From Clostridiales bacterium (GTDB lineage Bacteria > Bacillota > Clostridia > Oscillospirales > Oscillospiraceae): a stretch of DNA of 64,000 nt. A program made the translations under genes and the position numbers. The notes under the pieces are model-generated. The model saw only the letters and a list, made by a program, of their open reading frames with translations. It was not told where the DNA came from and did not search any database. The stretch is taken from positions 85,737-149,736 of the forward strand of contig CABIYX010000001.1 of assembly GCA_902363045.1 (NCBI GenBank), in the 5' to 3' direction. Of this stretch, positions 33,101-40,884 are shown in pieces. The number at the start of each line of letters is the position of its first letter. Positions within the stretch are counted from its first letter, which is position 1.

Positions 33101-34047
33101 TCCGCGCATATTGTGAGGCGGCCTGGGAAACGGAGACGCGCACCCTGCGGCTCGACAGTACCACCCTGCCGCTGGGGAGGGCGGAGACCAGCTCCAAGGA
33201 GTATTTGCCATTCCCGGCCCTGCTGGGCGGCGTCCTGACGGCGGCAGAAGCGGAGAGCGGCCCGTTTCAGGTGCTTCTTCCCTCCACCCAGGGCGCGGAG
33301 GCAGACGGGCAATACCCCTGGGGCGTGGAGACGGTATTGGAACGCCAGGGGCTTTGCCGCGTGAAGGTCATCGCGCCGGAACTGGAGACGCTTCCGGAGC
33401 GCTGCCCGGAGCCGGATCTGCTGTTCCGGGCGTTCCTCGTCGGAGATCTCCTGCTGTGCGCTCCGCCGGAACAGCGGGACGCACTGGCTCCGGCGGGTGT
33501 GCCAGGCTGGGCAGAGCTGGAAACCCTTGCGGCGCACATCGGCGCCATTCCGCCGGAGGGACGGACGCTTGGGATCGTGGGTGAGCCGTTCACCCTCTTC
33601 ACCCTTCATGACGGCGTCCCCGATACACTGGAACAGGAGGGCTGGCGGCTGCTCCGGGCGCCGCTGAGCGAATATCTGTGGTTCCTCTGGCGGGATGCGG
33701 GAAGCTCGGCCTGCCGGGAGTGGGCGGGCCGCGTGGAAGTACTCGGCCGTCTGCTGGGCCCCCGCAGCAGTTTTTCCCCTGAACTGGAGTCTCTGCGCTC
33801 CTCCGCAGACCGCCTTCTGCCCGGATTTTCCGGAGCCAATGGCCGGCATCGTTTGGCTAAAGGGCTGGAGTTAGGCGGACGGTGCGCCGGGGTGCTGACC
33901 ATGGCGCCCAGATATGAAAATACCACCGCGATCTTGGAGATGACCGGTGCGCTGGACGGCGTACCGCACTTCCACCTGGCCATGGATCACGACTGGGATG
34001 AGGCTGCCCGGTCGCGCCTTCGTTCGTTCTTGTACTATTTGTCTTGA
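30184..34047 (+). CDS. Double acyl-CoA-dehydratase-type activase (BadF/HgdC family) with DUF2229 part
   Basis: The 1287-residue protein holds two ATPase domains of the BadF/BcrA/HgdC type (about 1-265, start GLDCGNATLKLVL; about 310-575, start GIDVGSTSTDLVL). Each keeps the two Cys that in HgdC bind a dimer-bridging [4Fe-4S] cluster: CAGGTGSF with CAVFAKTD, and CAAGTGSF with CTVFIETA. A DUF2229 region (about 615-850) and a long C-terminal part (HgdB-like at best) follow. Family members pass low-potential electrons at the cost of ATP. No dehydratase subunit genes are adjacent, so the electron acceptor is unknown. Start chosen at 30184 for spacing to GGGAGG. Confidence 0.85.
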   Translation: MNGIGLDCGNATLKLVLLSPEGKFLWEKTAFHYGAVVQSARRLLGALLAADPGACGCPVVITGNAGDRLKEGCDALAVLGEIPAIHLGVRLLAPEARSAIEIGSQSARFLTGLDQNTPPRFAVNEHCAGGTGSFFEDQMSRLGLKLEDYSRLVGQARSIPRLSGRCAVFAKTDIIHRQQEGVPTPDILLGLCYAMVRNYKAVIVRGLPVEKPVALCGGIGHNQGVIQAVREVFGLTEAELILPEKFPYAGAAGAAEAAMETATCSMGELLASLCGGALEGGDRLCRQPALRVLPGTPPSVPAATGTIPPDGCVLGIDVGSTSTDLVLTGRDGTLIDYQYLRTAGDPEGAVRRGLDVIHERFGPVSFLAVGVTGSGRERIGRLIGADAVRDEITAQARAAVHWSPDVDTVFEIGGQDSKYISLRGGQVADFQMNRICAAGTGSFVEEQAARMGIPLAEFGPLALSAPSAVELGERCTVFIETAIQSALSRGASQAEVAAGLCRSIVRNYLHKVVGAKPVGSRVVLQGGVAYNPGIVAAFQQELGERLTVSPCFPISGAYGAALLALESVRGPSCFHGFDTAAGAEHAAGPGVAENIAFYQRAGALLLEGYDPIRVPGKKMVGVPYALVIHKFFPMANAFFRNLGFNVLLSPPTNEEIIRLAQQTAQAETCYPVKLLHGHMAWLAEQGVDYIFMPSVHTMKHESSHVEHNYGCVYMQTAPRLAANALDLERRGITLLSPVFDLDFGQEAMASAMLGVGKQLGIPKPRCLPALLSGAKAVRRHTAAVEKQGQELLASLRPDDKVLVLITRNYGLSDPVLNMGIPRLLLERGHKVITLSHLPAHDLDLSEDYPNLYWPFGQHILSGAKLVAHHPNLYAVYLTNHGCGPDTMLSYLFRKEMGDKPYLQIEVDEHFSPVGVITRIEAFLQSLEGRPAQPLPAGFSLTSVVHRPTAVAAVPERTGGPLLVPDLPPFTAYLRAYCEAAWETETRTLRLDSTTLPLGRAETSSKEYLPFPALLGGVLTAAEAESGPFQVLLPSTQGAEADGQYPWGVETVLERQGLCRVKVIAPELETLPERCPEPDLLFRAFLVGDLLLCAPPEQRDALAPAGVPGWAELETLAAHIGAIPPEGRTLGIVGEPFTLFTLHDGVPDTLEQEGWRLLRAPLSEYLWFLWRDAGSSACREWAGRVEVLGRLLGPRSSFSPELESLRSSADRLLPGFSGANGRHRLAKGLELGGRCAGVLTMAPRYENTTAILEMTGALDGVPHFHLAMDHDWDEAARSRLRSFLYYLS

Positions 34048-34060
34048 AAATAAATGCAAA

Positions 34061-34094
34061 GGGAGACCCTGCACCTTGAGGTGCGGGGTCTCCC
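34061..34094. terminator. Bidirectional hairpin between convergent operons
   Basis: A 15-bp stem GGGAGACCCTGCACC / GGTGCGGGGTCTCCC (one wobble) with loop TTGA, between the activase and the cassette B ATPase gene. Confidence 0.8.
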
Positions 34095-34111
34095 TGTTTG
34101 CGGATAGGCGC

Positions 34112-34693
34112 TCATGTACTCAAATCAAGCCGTACAACCGCGCCCATGGCATCCAGCTCCGCAACATCATGGGTGACCAGGAGCACTGTCCGTCCAGCGC
34201 AGCGCCGGCGTGTGTCCGCCATCACGGTTTCTTTGGTCTCCCGGTCCAGACCCTTGAACGGCTCATCCAGGAAGAGCAGGTCGTATTCCGCCAGCAGTGC
34301 CCGCAAGATCGCCACCCGGCGGCGCATTCCGCCGGAGAGTTCCCGGGCTGGCTGCCGCAGACAGCCGGCCAGCCCCACCGCCGCCAAGGCGTCCTCCGTT
34401 TCTCTCCGTCCCAGGGTCGGATTGATCAGGCGGATATTTGCGGACGGGTCCAGATTGTCACAGAGCCGGTCCTCCTGAAAGACCGCGCTGAGCCGCAGGC
34501 CGGCAAGGCCGTCTATGGTGCCGCCGTCCGGCCGCTCCAGCCCCATCAGGATACGCAGCAAAGTGGTCTTGCCCGCCCCGGACGGGGCCATGAGGCCGGT
34601 CACCTGCCCGACCGGGAGTACGGCGGAGAAATCCCGCAGTACCGGCTTTCCAGCAAAGGACTTGCACAGGTTTCGGATCACAATGTCCTCCAT
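34112..34693 (-). CDS. ABC transporter ATPase, NitT/TauT type (cassette B)
   Basis: A short ATPase (193 residues) with Walker A APSGAGKTT, signature ELSGGMRRR, Walker B LLFLDEPFKGLD and VTHDVAELDAM. The C-terminal ~30 residues of its cassette A relative are missing, so it is near the minimum length for the fold. It is the third gene of a binding-protein, permease, ATPase operon. The substrate is unknown. Confidence 0.9.
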   Translation of the reverse strand: MEDIVIRNLCKSFAGKPVLRDFSAVLPVGQVTGLMAPSGAGKTTLLRILMGLERPDGGTIDGLAGLRLSAVFQEDRLCDNLDPSANIRLINPTLGRRETEDALAAVGLAGCLRQPARELSGGMRRRVAILRALLAEYDLLFLDEPFKGLDRETKETVMADTRRRCAGRTVLLVTHDVAELDAMGAVVRLDLST

Positions 34694-34696
34694 GGC

Positions 34697-35446
34697 TCAC
34701 ATCCTCTCCATCGCTCTGGCGCCCCGCCGCAGCAGCGCCAGGAACGCCCGCTCAAAGGCCAGGCTCACCAGCACAATCACCAGAGTCCAGGCAAACAGGT
34801 CCGGGGTATCCAGATAGACCTTGGCCTGCTGGAGCTGCTCGCCGATAGAGCCCTCCGGCATACCGATGACCTCCGCGGCAATCCCTGACTTCCAGCACAG
34901 GCCCAGAGCGGAGCCGCAGGCCGACAGGAAATAGGGCATCACCTGGGGCAAATACACATAGCGGATGCTCCGCCCCACCGGGATGCGGAATACACGGGCC
35001 ATCTCCATCAGCTGTGAGTCAGCAGCCCGGATGCCGCCCAGGACATTGGAATAGAGTACAGGCAGGACGATCAGAAATGAGATGGGTACCGCCAGATTCC
35101 GGGAGGAAAACAGGATCAGGGCCAGGATGATGAACGAGGCCACCGGGATGGACTTGATGGCCAGCATGGCGGGGGCCAGCAGCTCCTCCACCCGGCGAAA
35201 CCGCGCGGAGAGGGCCGCCAGCACCGTGCCCGCCGCCACCCCCAGAAGGAAGCCTGCGGTGATCCGCACCAGGGAGTAGGCGATGCTCCCCCAGAAATCC
35301 GGTGTGGGGATCAACTCCCAGAGCCGGGACAGCACCCGCAGCGGAGAAACCAGGATGATCTGCTGGTCGATCGCCATAGCGCCCAGCTGCCAAAGGGCAA
35401 GCCAGACGAGCACCGCCCAGGCGCGTATGGTTCGAGGGCGTCTCAT
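34697..35446 (-). CDS. ABC transporter permease, NitT/TauT type (cassette B)
   Basis: The 249-residue permease matches the cassette A permease in length and plan; the coupling loop reads AADSQLMEMARVFRIPVGRSI. Six membrane spans are likely. Three bases separate it from the ATPase gene and six from the binding-protein gene. Confidence 0.9.
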   Translation of the reverse strand: MRRPRTIRAWAVLVWLALWQLGAMAIDQQIILVSPLRVLSRLWELIPTPDFWGSIAYSLVRITAGFLLGVAAGTVLAALSARFRRVEELLAPAMLAIKSIPVASFIILALILFSSRNLAVPISFLIVLPVLYSNVLGGIRAADSQLMEMARVFRIPVGRSIRYVYLPQVMPYFLSACGSALGLCWKSGIAAEVIGMPEGSIGEQLQQAKVYLDTPDLFAWTLVIVLVSLAFERAFLALLRRGARAMERM

Positions 35447-35452
35447 GAAAAC

Positions 35453-36523
35453 TCAGCGGCTGTAGTAGAAGGCATCATCGGGCAGGGCACCGCCCACAGA
35501 TTTGGGGTTCTGCTCAAACAGGACGGAAAGATACCCGGAGAGGCTGTCCTTCATCTCCACACCCTCGATAAAGACAATATTGCACTCCGGCAGGGCCTTC
35601 TGTGCCACTTCTGCGGCGACGATCTCATACTGGCCTACGAGCTGTGCGGCTTCATCCACATTGGCGTTCACATACTCCACCGACGCCCGGTAGTGCTCCA
35701 GGAACGCGGAGACCGCTTCAGGGTGCTCCGCTACAAACACCGTGCGGCCAACCACCACACCGGTGACCAGCGTGGAGGGGGCGTCGCTCTCCGCCTGGAT
35801 CTCGTCCCACTCCTCGGTCAGATCCAGCGCCACACGGATATTTTCGCTCTTTGTCTGAGCGGTGGTGACGAAGGGCTGAGGCAGCATGGCGATGGTGTTC
35901 TCCTCCGCCATAAGGGCCGACAGGCACTCAGCCTGTTCGCTCTTCCACTCGATAGTCACATCGGAGGCCGGGTCAATGCCGTTCTGGGTCAGCACATAGT
36001 TGAGGGCATACTCCGGCGTATTGCCCTTTCCGCTGGCGTAGATGGTCTTGCCCCGCAGATCCTCCACAGAGTGGACGGTATCGCCGCTCTCTACGATGTA
36101 AAGCACACCCAGGGTGTTGATGGCCAGCACCTGCACGCCGCCCTCGGTGTTGTTATAGAGGACGGAAGCCAGATTGGCCGGGACCGCAGCAAGATCCGTA
36201 GTCCCTTGGGCCAGAGCGGCGGAGACCTCATCGGTGGCCGCGGTGATGCTGAAGTGATAGTTGTTGTCGGTGAGTTCGCCCGTGTCTGCCTGGCTCATGA
36301 ATTCCACCATGCCCATGGCAGTAGGCCCCTTGAGGGCCATCACATTGACATCCACCGGAGCAGCCGTCTCCTGCTGGGACGTAGTTTCCGGCTCCGTTAA
36401 GGTCGGAGAAGTGGACTCCGCACCATCCGCCGCTGCATTGGTGTTGCCGTTTCCGCCGGAGCATCCGGCCAGAAGTGCGGCAGACAGGGACAGTGTGCAA
36501 AACAGAGAGAGCAGTTTTTTCAT
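35453..36523 (-). CDS. ABC substrate-binding lipoprotein (cassette B)
   Basis: From the ATG 36523 (GGAAAGGAAGTACC upstream) the 356-residue protein begins MKKLLSLFCTLSLSAALLAG plus lipobox Cys, then a Ser/Thr-rich linker. The binding part has LRGKTIYASGKGNTPEYAL and ends VGGALPDDAFYYSR, close to the cassette A ending. The two binding proteins are paralogues, so the substrates are probably similar. Further upstream in the frame there is only read-through of the Crp/Fnr gene. Confidence 0.85.
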   Translation of the reverse strand: MKKLLSLFCTLSLSAALLAGCSGGNGNTNAAADGAESTSPTLTEPETTSQQETAAPVDVNVMALKGPTAMGMVEFMSQADTGELTDNNYHFSITAATDEVSAALAQGTTDLAAVPANLASVLYNNTEGGVQVLAINTLGVLYIVESGDTVHSVEDLRGKTIYASGKGNTPEYALNYVLTQNGIDPASDVTIEWKSEQAECLSALMAEENTIAMLPQPFVTTAQTKSENIRVALDLTEEWDEIQAESDAPSTLVTGVVVGRTVFVAEHPEAVSAFLEHYRASVEYVNANVDEAAQLVGQYEIVAAEVAQKALPECNIVFIEGVEMKDSLSGYLSVLFEQNPKSVGGALPDDAFYYSR

Positions 36524-36546
36524 TGGTACGGTACTTCCTTTCCTGA

Positions 36547-37218
36547 TCATTTGGTGCGGGAGGGGTGGTAGAGCAGCTTTTCCAGCGCGGGCGTATCCAG
36601 CACGGTGAGGAGATTTCCCTCTGACCGCAGGACGCCCATGGATTGAAGGGCCGCCAGTTCCCGGAACAGCGCCGCCCGGCTGACGCCCAGCTGGCGTGCG
36701 AGGTCCTCCCGGGAGCCGGTGGGCTTCACACACCCGTTCCTGTCCTGACCGGCCAACAGATGGGCGATGACCCGCCCACGGCAGGACTGCATGGTGAGCA
36801 GTTCGATGCGCCGGAGCAGAAACTGGAGCTTTTGGTTGCACAGCTCCGCGTACCGGAGGGACAATCCGGCGTCCCGCTCCATACACGCCAGCAGTACGGG
36901 TTTAGGGATATAAAGAACTTCGGTTTCCTCCCCGCAGCGCAGGACCGTTTCCAGTTCAGCGCCGGCCAGCAGATTGCAGACACCGAAGCACTCCCCGGCA
37001 GGGAGCGTGCTGAGCTGGACATCTTTGCCGTCCAGGGCCACGGAGTAGACCTCTACCCGCCCGGACAGGATCAGCCCTACGGAGGGCACGCCGCCGGGCC
37101 GGTCGCTGAGGATATGGCCCGCCGGAAATGACTGGACGCGCGCCTGCTCCGCCGGCAGGGAGACCCCTGCCAGAAGAGGCGACTGTGCCAGCCTCCGTTC
37201 CAGTTCCACCTGCTCCAA
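36547..37218 (-). CDS. Crp/Fnr-family regulator (cassette B)
   Basis: The 223-residue protein has the cNMP-like barrel (PAGECFGVCNLLAG) and a winged helix with GSREDLARQLGVSRAALFREL. It is the counterpart of the cassette A regulator, in the same place relative to its ABC genes but leading the operon. There is no N-terminal FNR Cys cluster. Its promoter (37263-37291) is followed by a metal box. Confidence 0.85.
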   Translation of the reverse strand: MEQVELERRLAQSPLLAGVSLPAEQARVQSFPAGHILSDRPGGVPSVGLILSGRVEVYSVALDGKDVQLSTLPAGECFGVCNLLAGAELETVLRCGEETEVLYIPKPVLLACMERDAGLSLRYAELCNQKLQFLLRRIELLTMQSCRGRVIAHLLAGQDRNGCVKPTGSREDLARQLGVSRAALFRELAALQSMGVLRSEGNLLTVLDTPALEKLLYHPSRTK

Positions 37219-37234
37219 AATACCCCTCCTCTCT

Positions 37235-37252
37235 GGTTAGTTACTGCTAACC
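37235..37252. promoter_or_regulatory. Metal-box palindrome 5 (GGTTAGT-TACT-GCTAACC)
   Basis: Lies 16 bases upstream of the second Crp/Fnr gene and ten bases after its -10 box. Confidence 0.8.
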
Positions 37253-37262
37253 TCTGGCGTAT

Positions 37263-37291
37263 ATTTTACCGGGTTCGGAGGCGTCCGTCAA
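37263..37291 (-). promoter_or_regulatory. Promoter of the second Crp/Fnr - ABC operon
   Basis: TTGACG, 17 bases, TAAAAT on the minus strand. Confidence 0.65.
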
Positions 37292-37347
37292 GTATCAATC
37301 GAGATTGCCGGAGTCTCACTTGGTACTGACAAACTTGTGTTTCCTGT

Positions 37348-37365
37348 GGTAAGTTATGGCTAACC
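37348..37365. promoter_or_regulatory. Metal-box palindrome 6 (GGTAAGT-TATG-GCTAACC)
   Basis: Lies 25 bases before the GTPase gene, in the divergent intergenic region shared with palindrome 5. Confidence 0.75.
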
Positions 37366-37390
37366 GATTTCAATACGAGGAGGAACTGCC

Positions 37391-38104
37391 GTGCCGCGCC
37401 ATGTCTATCTGTTTTCCGGGGCTTCCGCCGTGGGGAAGACCTCGGCGCTGAAGGCCCTGCTTCCCCTGCTGGAAGAGGGCGGCACCGCTCCCTGCGTCTG
37501 CAAGATCGATTGCCTGAAGACCGGGGACGGGGCGCTCTTTCAGCGCATGGGGCTACCCTGTGTGACGGGTCTGAGCGGGGACATCTGCCCGGATCATTTT
37601 CTTGTCTCCAACCTGCCGGAGCTCTGGGACTGGGCGGACCGATTGAAGCGGGACACCCTGGTCATCGAGACTGCCGGACTTTGCCACCGCTGTTCCCCGG
37701 CCACGCAGCACATGACGGCCGGATGTGTGCTGGACTGCACCGCCAGCTGCCGGGCGTCGGGACAGCTTGGCCCAATGCTCACCCAGGCGGACTTTGTGGT
37801 GCTCACCAAGATCGACATGGTCTCCCAGGCGGAACTGGAGATCATCTCCTGGCAGATCCGGCAGATCAACCCCGGAGCGGCGCTTTTTCCGGTGGACGGT
37901 CTGGCGGGCTATGGAACCGACCTTTTGGCCCGGTGGCTGCTGGACCGGCCTGCGTGCGGCAGCTTTGAGGGGGACATTCTGCGGCACACCATGCCCAGCG
38001 GGGTCTGCTCCTACTGCGTGGGAGAGCAGCGTGTGGGCAGCGCATTCCAGCAGGGCGTGGTGGGCAAGATCAACTTTGAGGAGGCGGAAGTATGCAGTCT
38101 GTGA
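37391..38104 (+). CDS. CobW/UreG-like GTPase, Cys-rich
   Basis: The 237-residue protein starts at a GTG behind CGAGGAGGAACTGCC. It has a P-loop GASAVGKTSAL, a metal-type CKIDCLKTGD, a switch segment VIETAGLCHRCSP, and LTKIDM in place of the NKxD guanine motif. Cys pairs occur at CKIDC, CHRC, DCTASC and CSYC. The type resembles G3E GTPases that deliver metals to enzymes or transporters. It overlaps the next gene by 13 bases. The metal and client are unknown. Confidence 0.8.
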   Translation: MPRHVYLFSGASAVGKTSALKALLPLLEEGGTAPCVCKIDCLKTGDGALFQRMGLPCVTGLSGDICPDHFLVSNLPELWDWADRLKRDTLVIETAGLCHRCSPATQHMTAGCVLDCTASCRASGQLGPMLTQADFVVLTKIDMVSQAELEIISWQIRQINPGAALFPVDGLAGYGTDLLARWLLDRPACGSFEGDILRHTMPSGVCSYCVGEQRVGSAFQQGVVGKINFEEAEVCSL

Positions 38105-38835
38105 CCATTCTTCCCGGCCGGGACAAGACCGGGAAGCCGGAACCCTTCCAGGGCATCACCCTGGAGCGGGGCGAACTGTGTACCATCGTGGGCAACACCG
38201 GCTCCGGGAAGTCCCGGTTCATCAAGGATGTAGAGCAGCTGGCCCATGGGGACTCGGTCACCCGCCGCCGGGTGCTCCTGGACGGCGTGGAGATCCCGGC
38301 GGAACGCCGCCAGTCCTTGTCTTCCCAACTGGTGGCCCACTTGGGGCAGAATATGCGCTTCGTGCTGGACGCCTCGGTGGAAGAGTTCCTGGCCCTCCAT
38401 GCCCAGTGCAGGGGGAAGGAGACCCCGCCGGTGGAGGTGCTGGCCCTGGCCAATGAGATCACCCCGGAGCCTGTTGCCCTGGGCCAGAGCCTGAACCAGC
38501 TCAGCGGCGGCCAGTCCCGGGCGCTGATGATCGCCGACATCGCCCTGCTCTGCGACAGCCCCATTGTCCTCATCGACGAGATTGAGAACGCCGGCATCGA
38601 CAAAGAGCGGGCGCTGGGCCTGCTTCAGCGTCATGACAAGTTGGTGCTGGTGGTCACCCATGACCCGCACACCGCCTTGATGTCCCGGCGGCGCATCGTC
38701 ATGGGGGGCGGCGCGGTGGCTGCAGTGGTGGAGCGCAGCCCACAGGAGGCCGCACTCTATATGGAATTAGGCGAGCTGTACCGCCGGCAACAAACCTATC
38801 AGGCATCGCTTCGGAGAGGAGATCATCTGGCATGA
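38092..38835 (+). CDS. Soluble ABC-type ATPase without permease
   Basis: The 247-residue protein has Walker A GNTGSGKSR, signature NQLSGGQSRA, Walker B PIVLIDEIENAG and switch His VVTHDPHTA. The Walker B pair is D-E-I-E where transport ATPases usually have D-E-P. No permease gene lies in this operon. It may be a cytoplasmic energiser working with the GTPase and the binding-protein-like partner. Its gene overlaps both neighbours. Confidence 0.8.
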   Translation: MQSVTILPGRDKTGKPEPFQGITLERGELCTIVGNTGSGKSRFIKDVEQLAHGDSVTRRRVLLDGVEIPAERRQSLSSQLVAHLGQNMRFVLDASVEEFLALHAQCRGKETPPVEVLALANEITPEPVALGQSLNQLSGGQSRALMIADIALLCDSPIVLIDEIENAGIDKERALGLLQRHDKLVLVVTHDPHTALMSRRRIVMGGGAVAAVVERSPQEAALYMELGELYRRQQTYQASLRRGDHLA

Positions 38836-39770
38836 CACACATTCTGCTTTATTGGAACCACATCTGCGTCCTGCACCGCCAGGAAAAGGCGTTTTTGCAG
38901 GAGCTGGCCGGGCGGCTGCACCGGGAAGACATTGAGCTGGAGGTTCGTTTTTTCGGCTTGGGATACCCGGAGCATATGTCGGAGTATCTGGCCCGGCCGG
39001 ATGCGGTGCTCCCAGACCTCATCGTTTCGGCGGATCTGGAGGTGTTCGAGGATCGGGCCATTTTTTCCAAGATGGAACCGGAGCTGTACCCGGCGGCAGA
39101 TTGGGTCTCCCTGCGGGAAAGTCCTGCTCTGGACGCCGTGCGGCGGGGCGACAAACTCCTGCCCGCGGCGGCCATCCCTCTGGTCTACTATACCCGCGAG
39201 CTGGGGATATGCGAGCAGATGCGGCTGCCGGACTGGGACGGGCTGGCCTTCGGCGGGATCAACAACTCTGCCGTCAAGACGGTAGTAAAGGTTGTCTGGG
39301 AAACATGGGGCCGGGAGGCAGCCTCCGGCCTGCTGGACCGCAGCTTTGTAACGGATATGCCCATCGGAGCATTTCAAACTGTGCGCCAGGGACAGGCCCG
39401 TACCGCCCTGGTGCCCTCTCTCTACGCACTGCGGGCGGATGGGCAGAGCACCTTCCTCCGCACGCCCCAAGAGGGGCCGGTGCTGATCCCGTCCTATCTG
39501 TGCGCGCGGACCTCTGCCCCCGAGTGGGCGGCCCGGCGGGTGGCAGAGGAGATCTTGTGCCGGGAGCTGTGCGATTTCTATGTGTCCAACGGGGATCTGA
39601 TCCTCTTTCCGGCCTGCACCCAACTGCACAGCAGCCAAGAGGGCGAGCGGGTCTGCTGCCCCTCCGCGGTGTGGCTGGACACCCTCGCTCGGGACGATTT
39701 CTATGGCCTGTACTGTAATAAACTTCCAACAGCAACCGACCCGATTCAGCGAATCAAGAAGCAATCCTAG
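38832..39770 (+). CDS. Binding-protein-like protein lacking a signal peptide
   Basis: The 312-residue protein begins MTHILLYWNHICVLHRQEKA and has no signal sequence or lipobox. The rest has a periplasmic-binding-protein plan (LPDLIVSADLEVF, AAIPLVYYTRELGI, then a hinge and a second lobe), so it is probably a cytosolic substrate-binding or scaffold protein. The CobW-like GTPase and soluble ABC ATPase precede it with overlaps of 13 and 4 bases, meaning a tightly coupled trio. Function unknown. Confidence 0.65.
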   Translation: MTHILLYWNHICVLHRQEKAFLQELAGRLHREDIELEVRFFGLGYPEHMSEYLARPDAVLPDLIVSADLEVFEDRAIFSKMEPELYPAADWVSLRESPALDAVRRGDKLLPAAAIPLVYYTRELGICEQMRLPDWDGLAFGGINNSAVKTVVKVVWETWGREAASGLLDRSFVTDMPIGAFQTVRQGQARTALVPSLYALRADGQSTFLRTPQEGPVLIPSYLCARTSAPEWAARRVAEEILCRELCDFYVSNGDLILFPACTQLHSSQEGERVCCPSAVWLDTLARDDFYGLYCNKLPTATDPIQRIKKQS

Positions 39771-39793
39771 GTTTAATATACTGTGAAAAACAC

Positions 39794-39825
39794 GGAAGCG
39801 GAAGGGGGTACCCCCTTCCGCTTCC
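39794..39825. terminator. 32-base perfect palindrome terminator
   Basis: GGAAGCGGAAGGGGGT and its exact complement between convergent operons (trio on the left, ZIP gene on the right). Confidence 0.8.
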
Positions 39826-39842
39826 ATGTTATGCGGGAGTCT

Positions 39843-40625
39843 CTATCCCAGTGCCACATCAAGGGCCATCATCAGGGTGAAGCCCAAAGCAAAGGTCAGC
39901 GCGCCCACATCTGAGTGCTCTCCCTGGGACATCTCAGGGATTAACTCTTCCACCACCACATAGATCATAGCGCCGGCGGCAAAACTCAGAAGATATGGAA
40001 GAGCCGGAACCACCAGCCCTGAGGCCAGAATCGTCAGCAGGGCGCCCAGCGGTTCTACCGCCCCGGAAAGTACGCCTCCTGCGAAAGCCCAGGGCTTGCT
40101 CATTCCCTCCGCGCGCAGGGGCATGGAGATAATCGCTCCCTCGGGGAAGTTCTGAATGGCGATGCCCAGAGATAAGGCCAGAGCGCCCATCATGGTGATT
40201 TGACCGTCTCCGGCCAGATAGCCCGCATAGACCACACCGACTGCCATTCCTTCCGGGATGTTATGGAGGGTAACCGCCAGTACCATCATGGTGGAGCGCC
40301 GCAGCTGCGTATGGGGCCCTTCCGCGCGGGAACTCTTTTGGTGGAGGTGAGGGATCAGATGATCCAACCCCAGCAGAAAGAGAATACCAACCCAAAAGCC
40401 AATGACCGCCGGCAGGAAGGCCCAGGTCCCTGCCCCGGCGGACTGATCCATGGCGGGGATCAGCAGGCTCCAGATCGACGCGGCCACCATGACGCCGGAG
40501 GCGAAGCCGGTCAGCCCCCGCTGCACCCGATCCCCCAAACCTTTCTTCAGGAAAAAGACGCAGGCGGACCCCAGCGAGGTGCCCACAAAAGGGATCAGCA
40601 GACCATAAATAACCGATGTTTGCAT
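39843..40625 (-). CDS. ZIP-family metal importer
   Basis: The 260-residue membrane protein has the two ZIP metal motifs HNIPEGMAVG and QNFPEGAIIS in the fourth and fifth spans and a His-containing loop (DHLIPHLHQKS) between spans 3 and 4. ZIP proteins import Zn2+, Fe2+ or Mn2+. It is transcribed with a Cys/His-rich small protein from a promoter covered by metal box 7, so it belongs to the same regulon as the ferrosome-like operon. Confidence 0.9.
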   Translation of the reverse strand: MQTSVIYGLLIPFVGTSLGSACVFFLKKGLGDRVQRGLTGFASGVMVAASIWSLLIPAMDQSAGAGTWAFLPAVIGFWVGILFLLGLDHLIPHLHQKSSRAEGPHTQLRRSTMMVLAVTLHNIPEGMAVGVVYAGYLAGDGQITMMGALALSLGIAIQNFPEGAIISMPLRAEGMSKPWAFAGGVLSGAVEPLGALLTILASGLVVPALPYLLSFAAGAMIYVVVEELIPEMSQGEHSDVGALTFALGFTLMMALDVALG

Positions 40626-40640
40626 GGAATCACACCGGCC

Positions 40641-40805
40641 TTAGCGTTCCGTTTGCTCCTGCGTGTGGCTGTGCCGCCCACAGCAATGTTCGCCGTTGTT
40701 TTTCCTGCAGCAGCATCCGCCGTCCGGGTCTGTAGGGTCCAGGTGCAGAAGATCGACTTTGACGGGGCTTTCCTGCGTTCCCAGGGATTCCAGGTGATTG
40801 AACAT
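40641..40805 (-). CDS. 54-residue Cys/His-rich protein upstream of ZIP
   Basis: The frame starts at the ATG 40805, seven bases after AAAAGAGGAC, and ends at TAA 40641. The product begins MFNHLESLGTQESPVKVDLL and carries GGCCCRKNNGEHCCGRHSH, five Cys and three His within 19 residues. That is a likely metal site. It lies 15 bases before the ZIP gene in the same operon. It may pass metal to or from the transporter, or sense metal; no family was recognised. Confidence 0.7.
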   Translation of the reverse strand: MFNHLESLGTQESPVKVDLLHLDPTDPDGGCCCRKNNGEHCCGRHSHTQEQTER

Positions 40806-40858
40806 AATCTGTCCTCTTTTCTATCATAATTTTGCTTGCATAATAGGATGTACTTCGC

Positions 40859-40876
40859 GGTTAGTCATTGCTAACC
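40859..40876. promoter_or_regulatory. Metal-box palindrome 7 (GGTTAGT-CATT-GCTAACC)
   Basis: Extended perfectly by CGC/GCG outside, giving the longest box in the window; lies just after the -10 of the ZIP operon promoter. Confidence 0.85.
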
Positions 40877-40884
40877 GCGGGATA

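Noticed and set aside
32494-33849. 451-residue minus-strand frame inside the activase
   Set aside because: Antisense shadow; no ribosome site and Arg/Gln-rich composition.
40630-40827. 65-residue minus-strand frame upstream of the ZIP gene
   Set aside because: The other frame (40641-40805) has the ribosome site and a dense Cys/His motif, so the 65-residue frame is its shadow.
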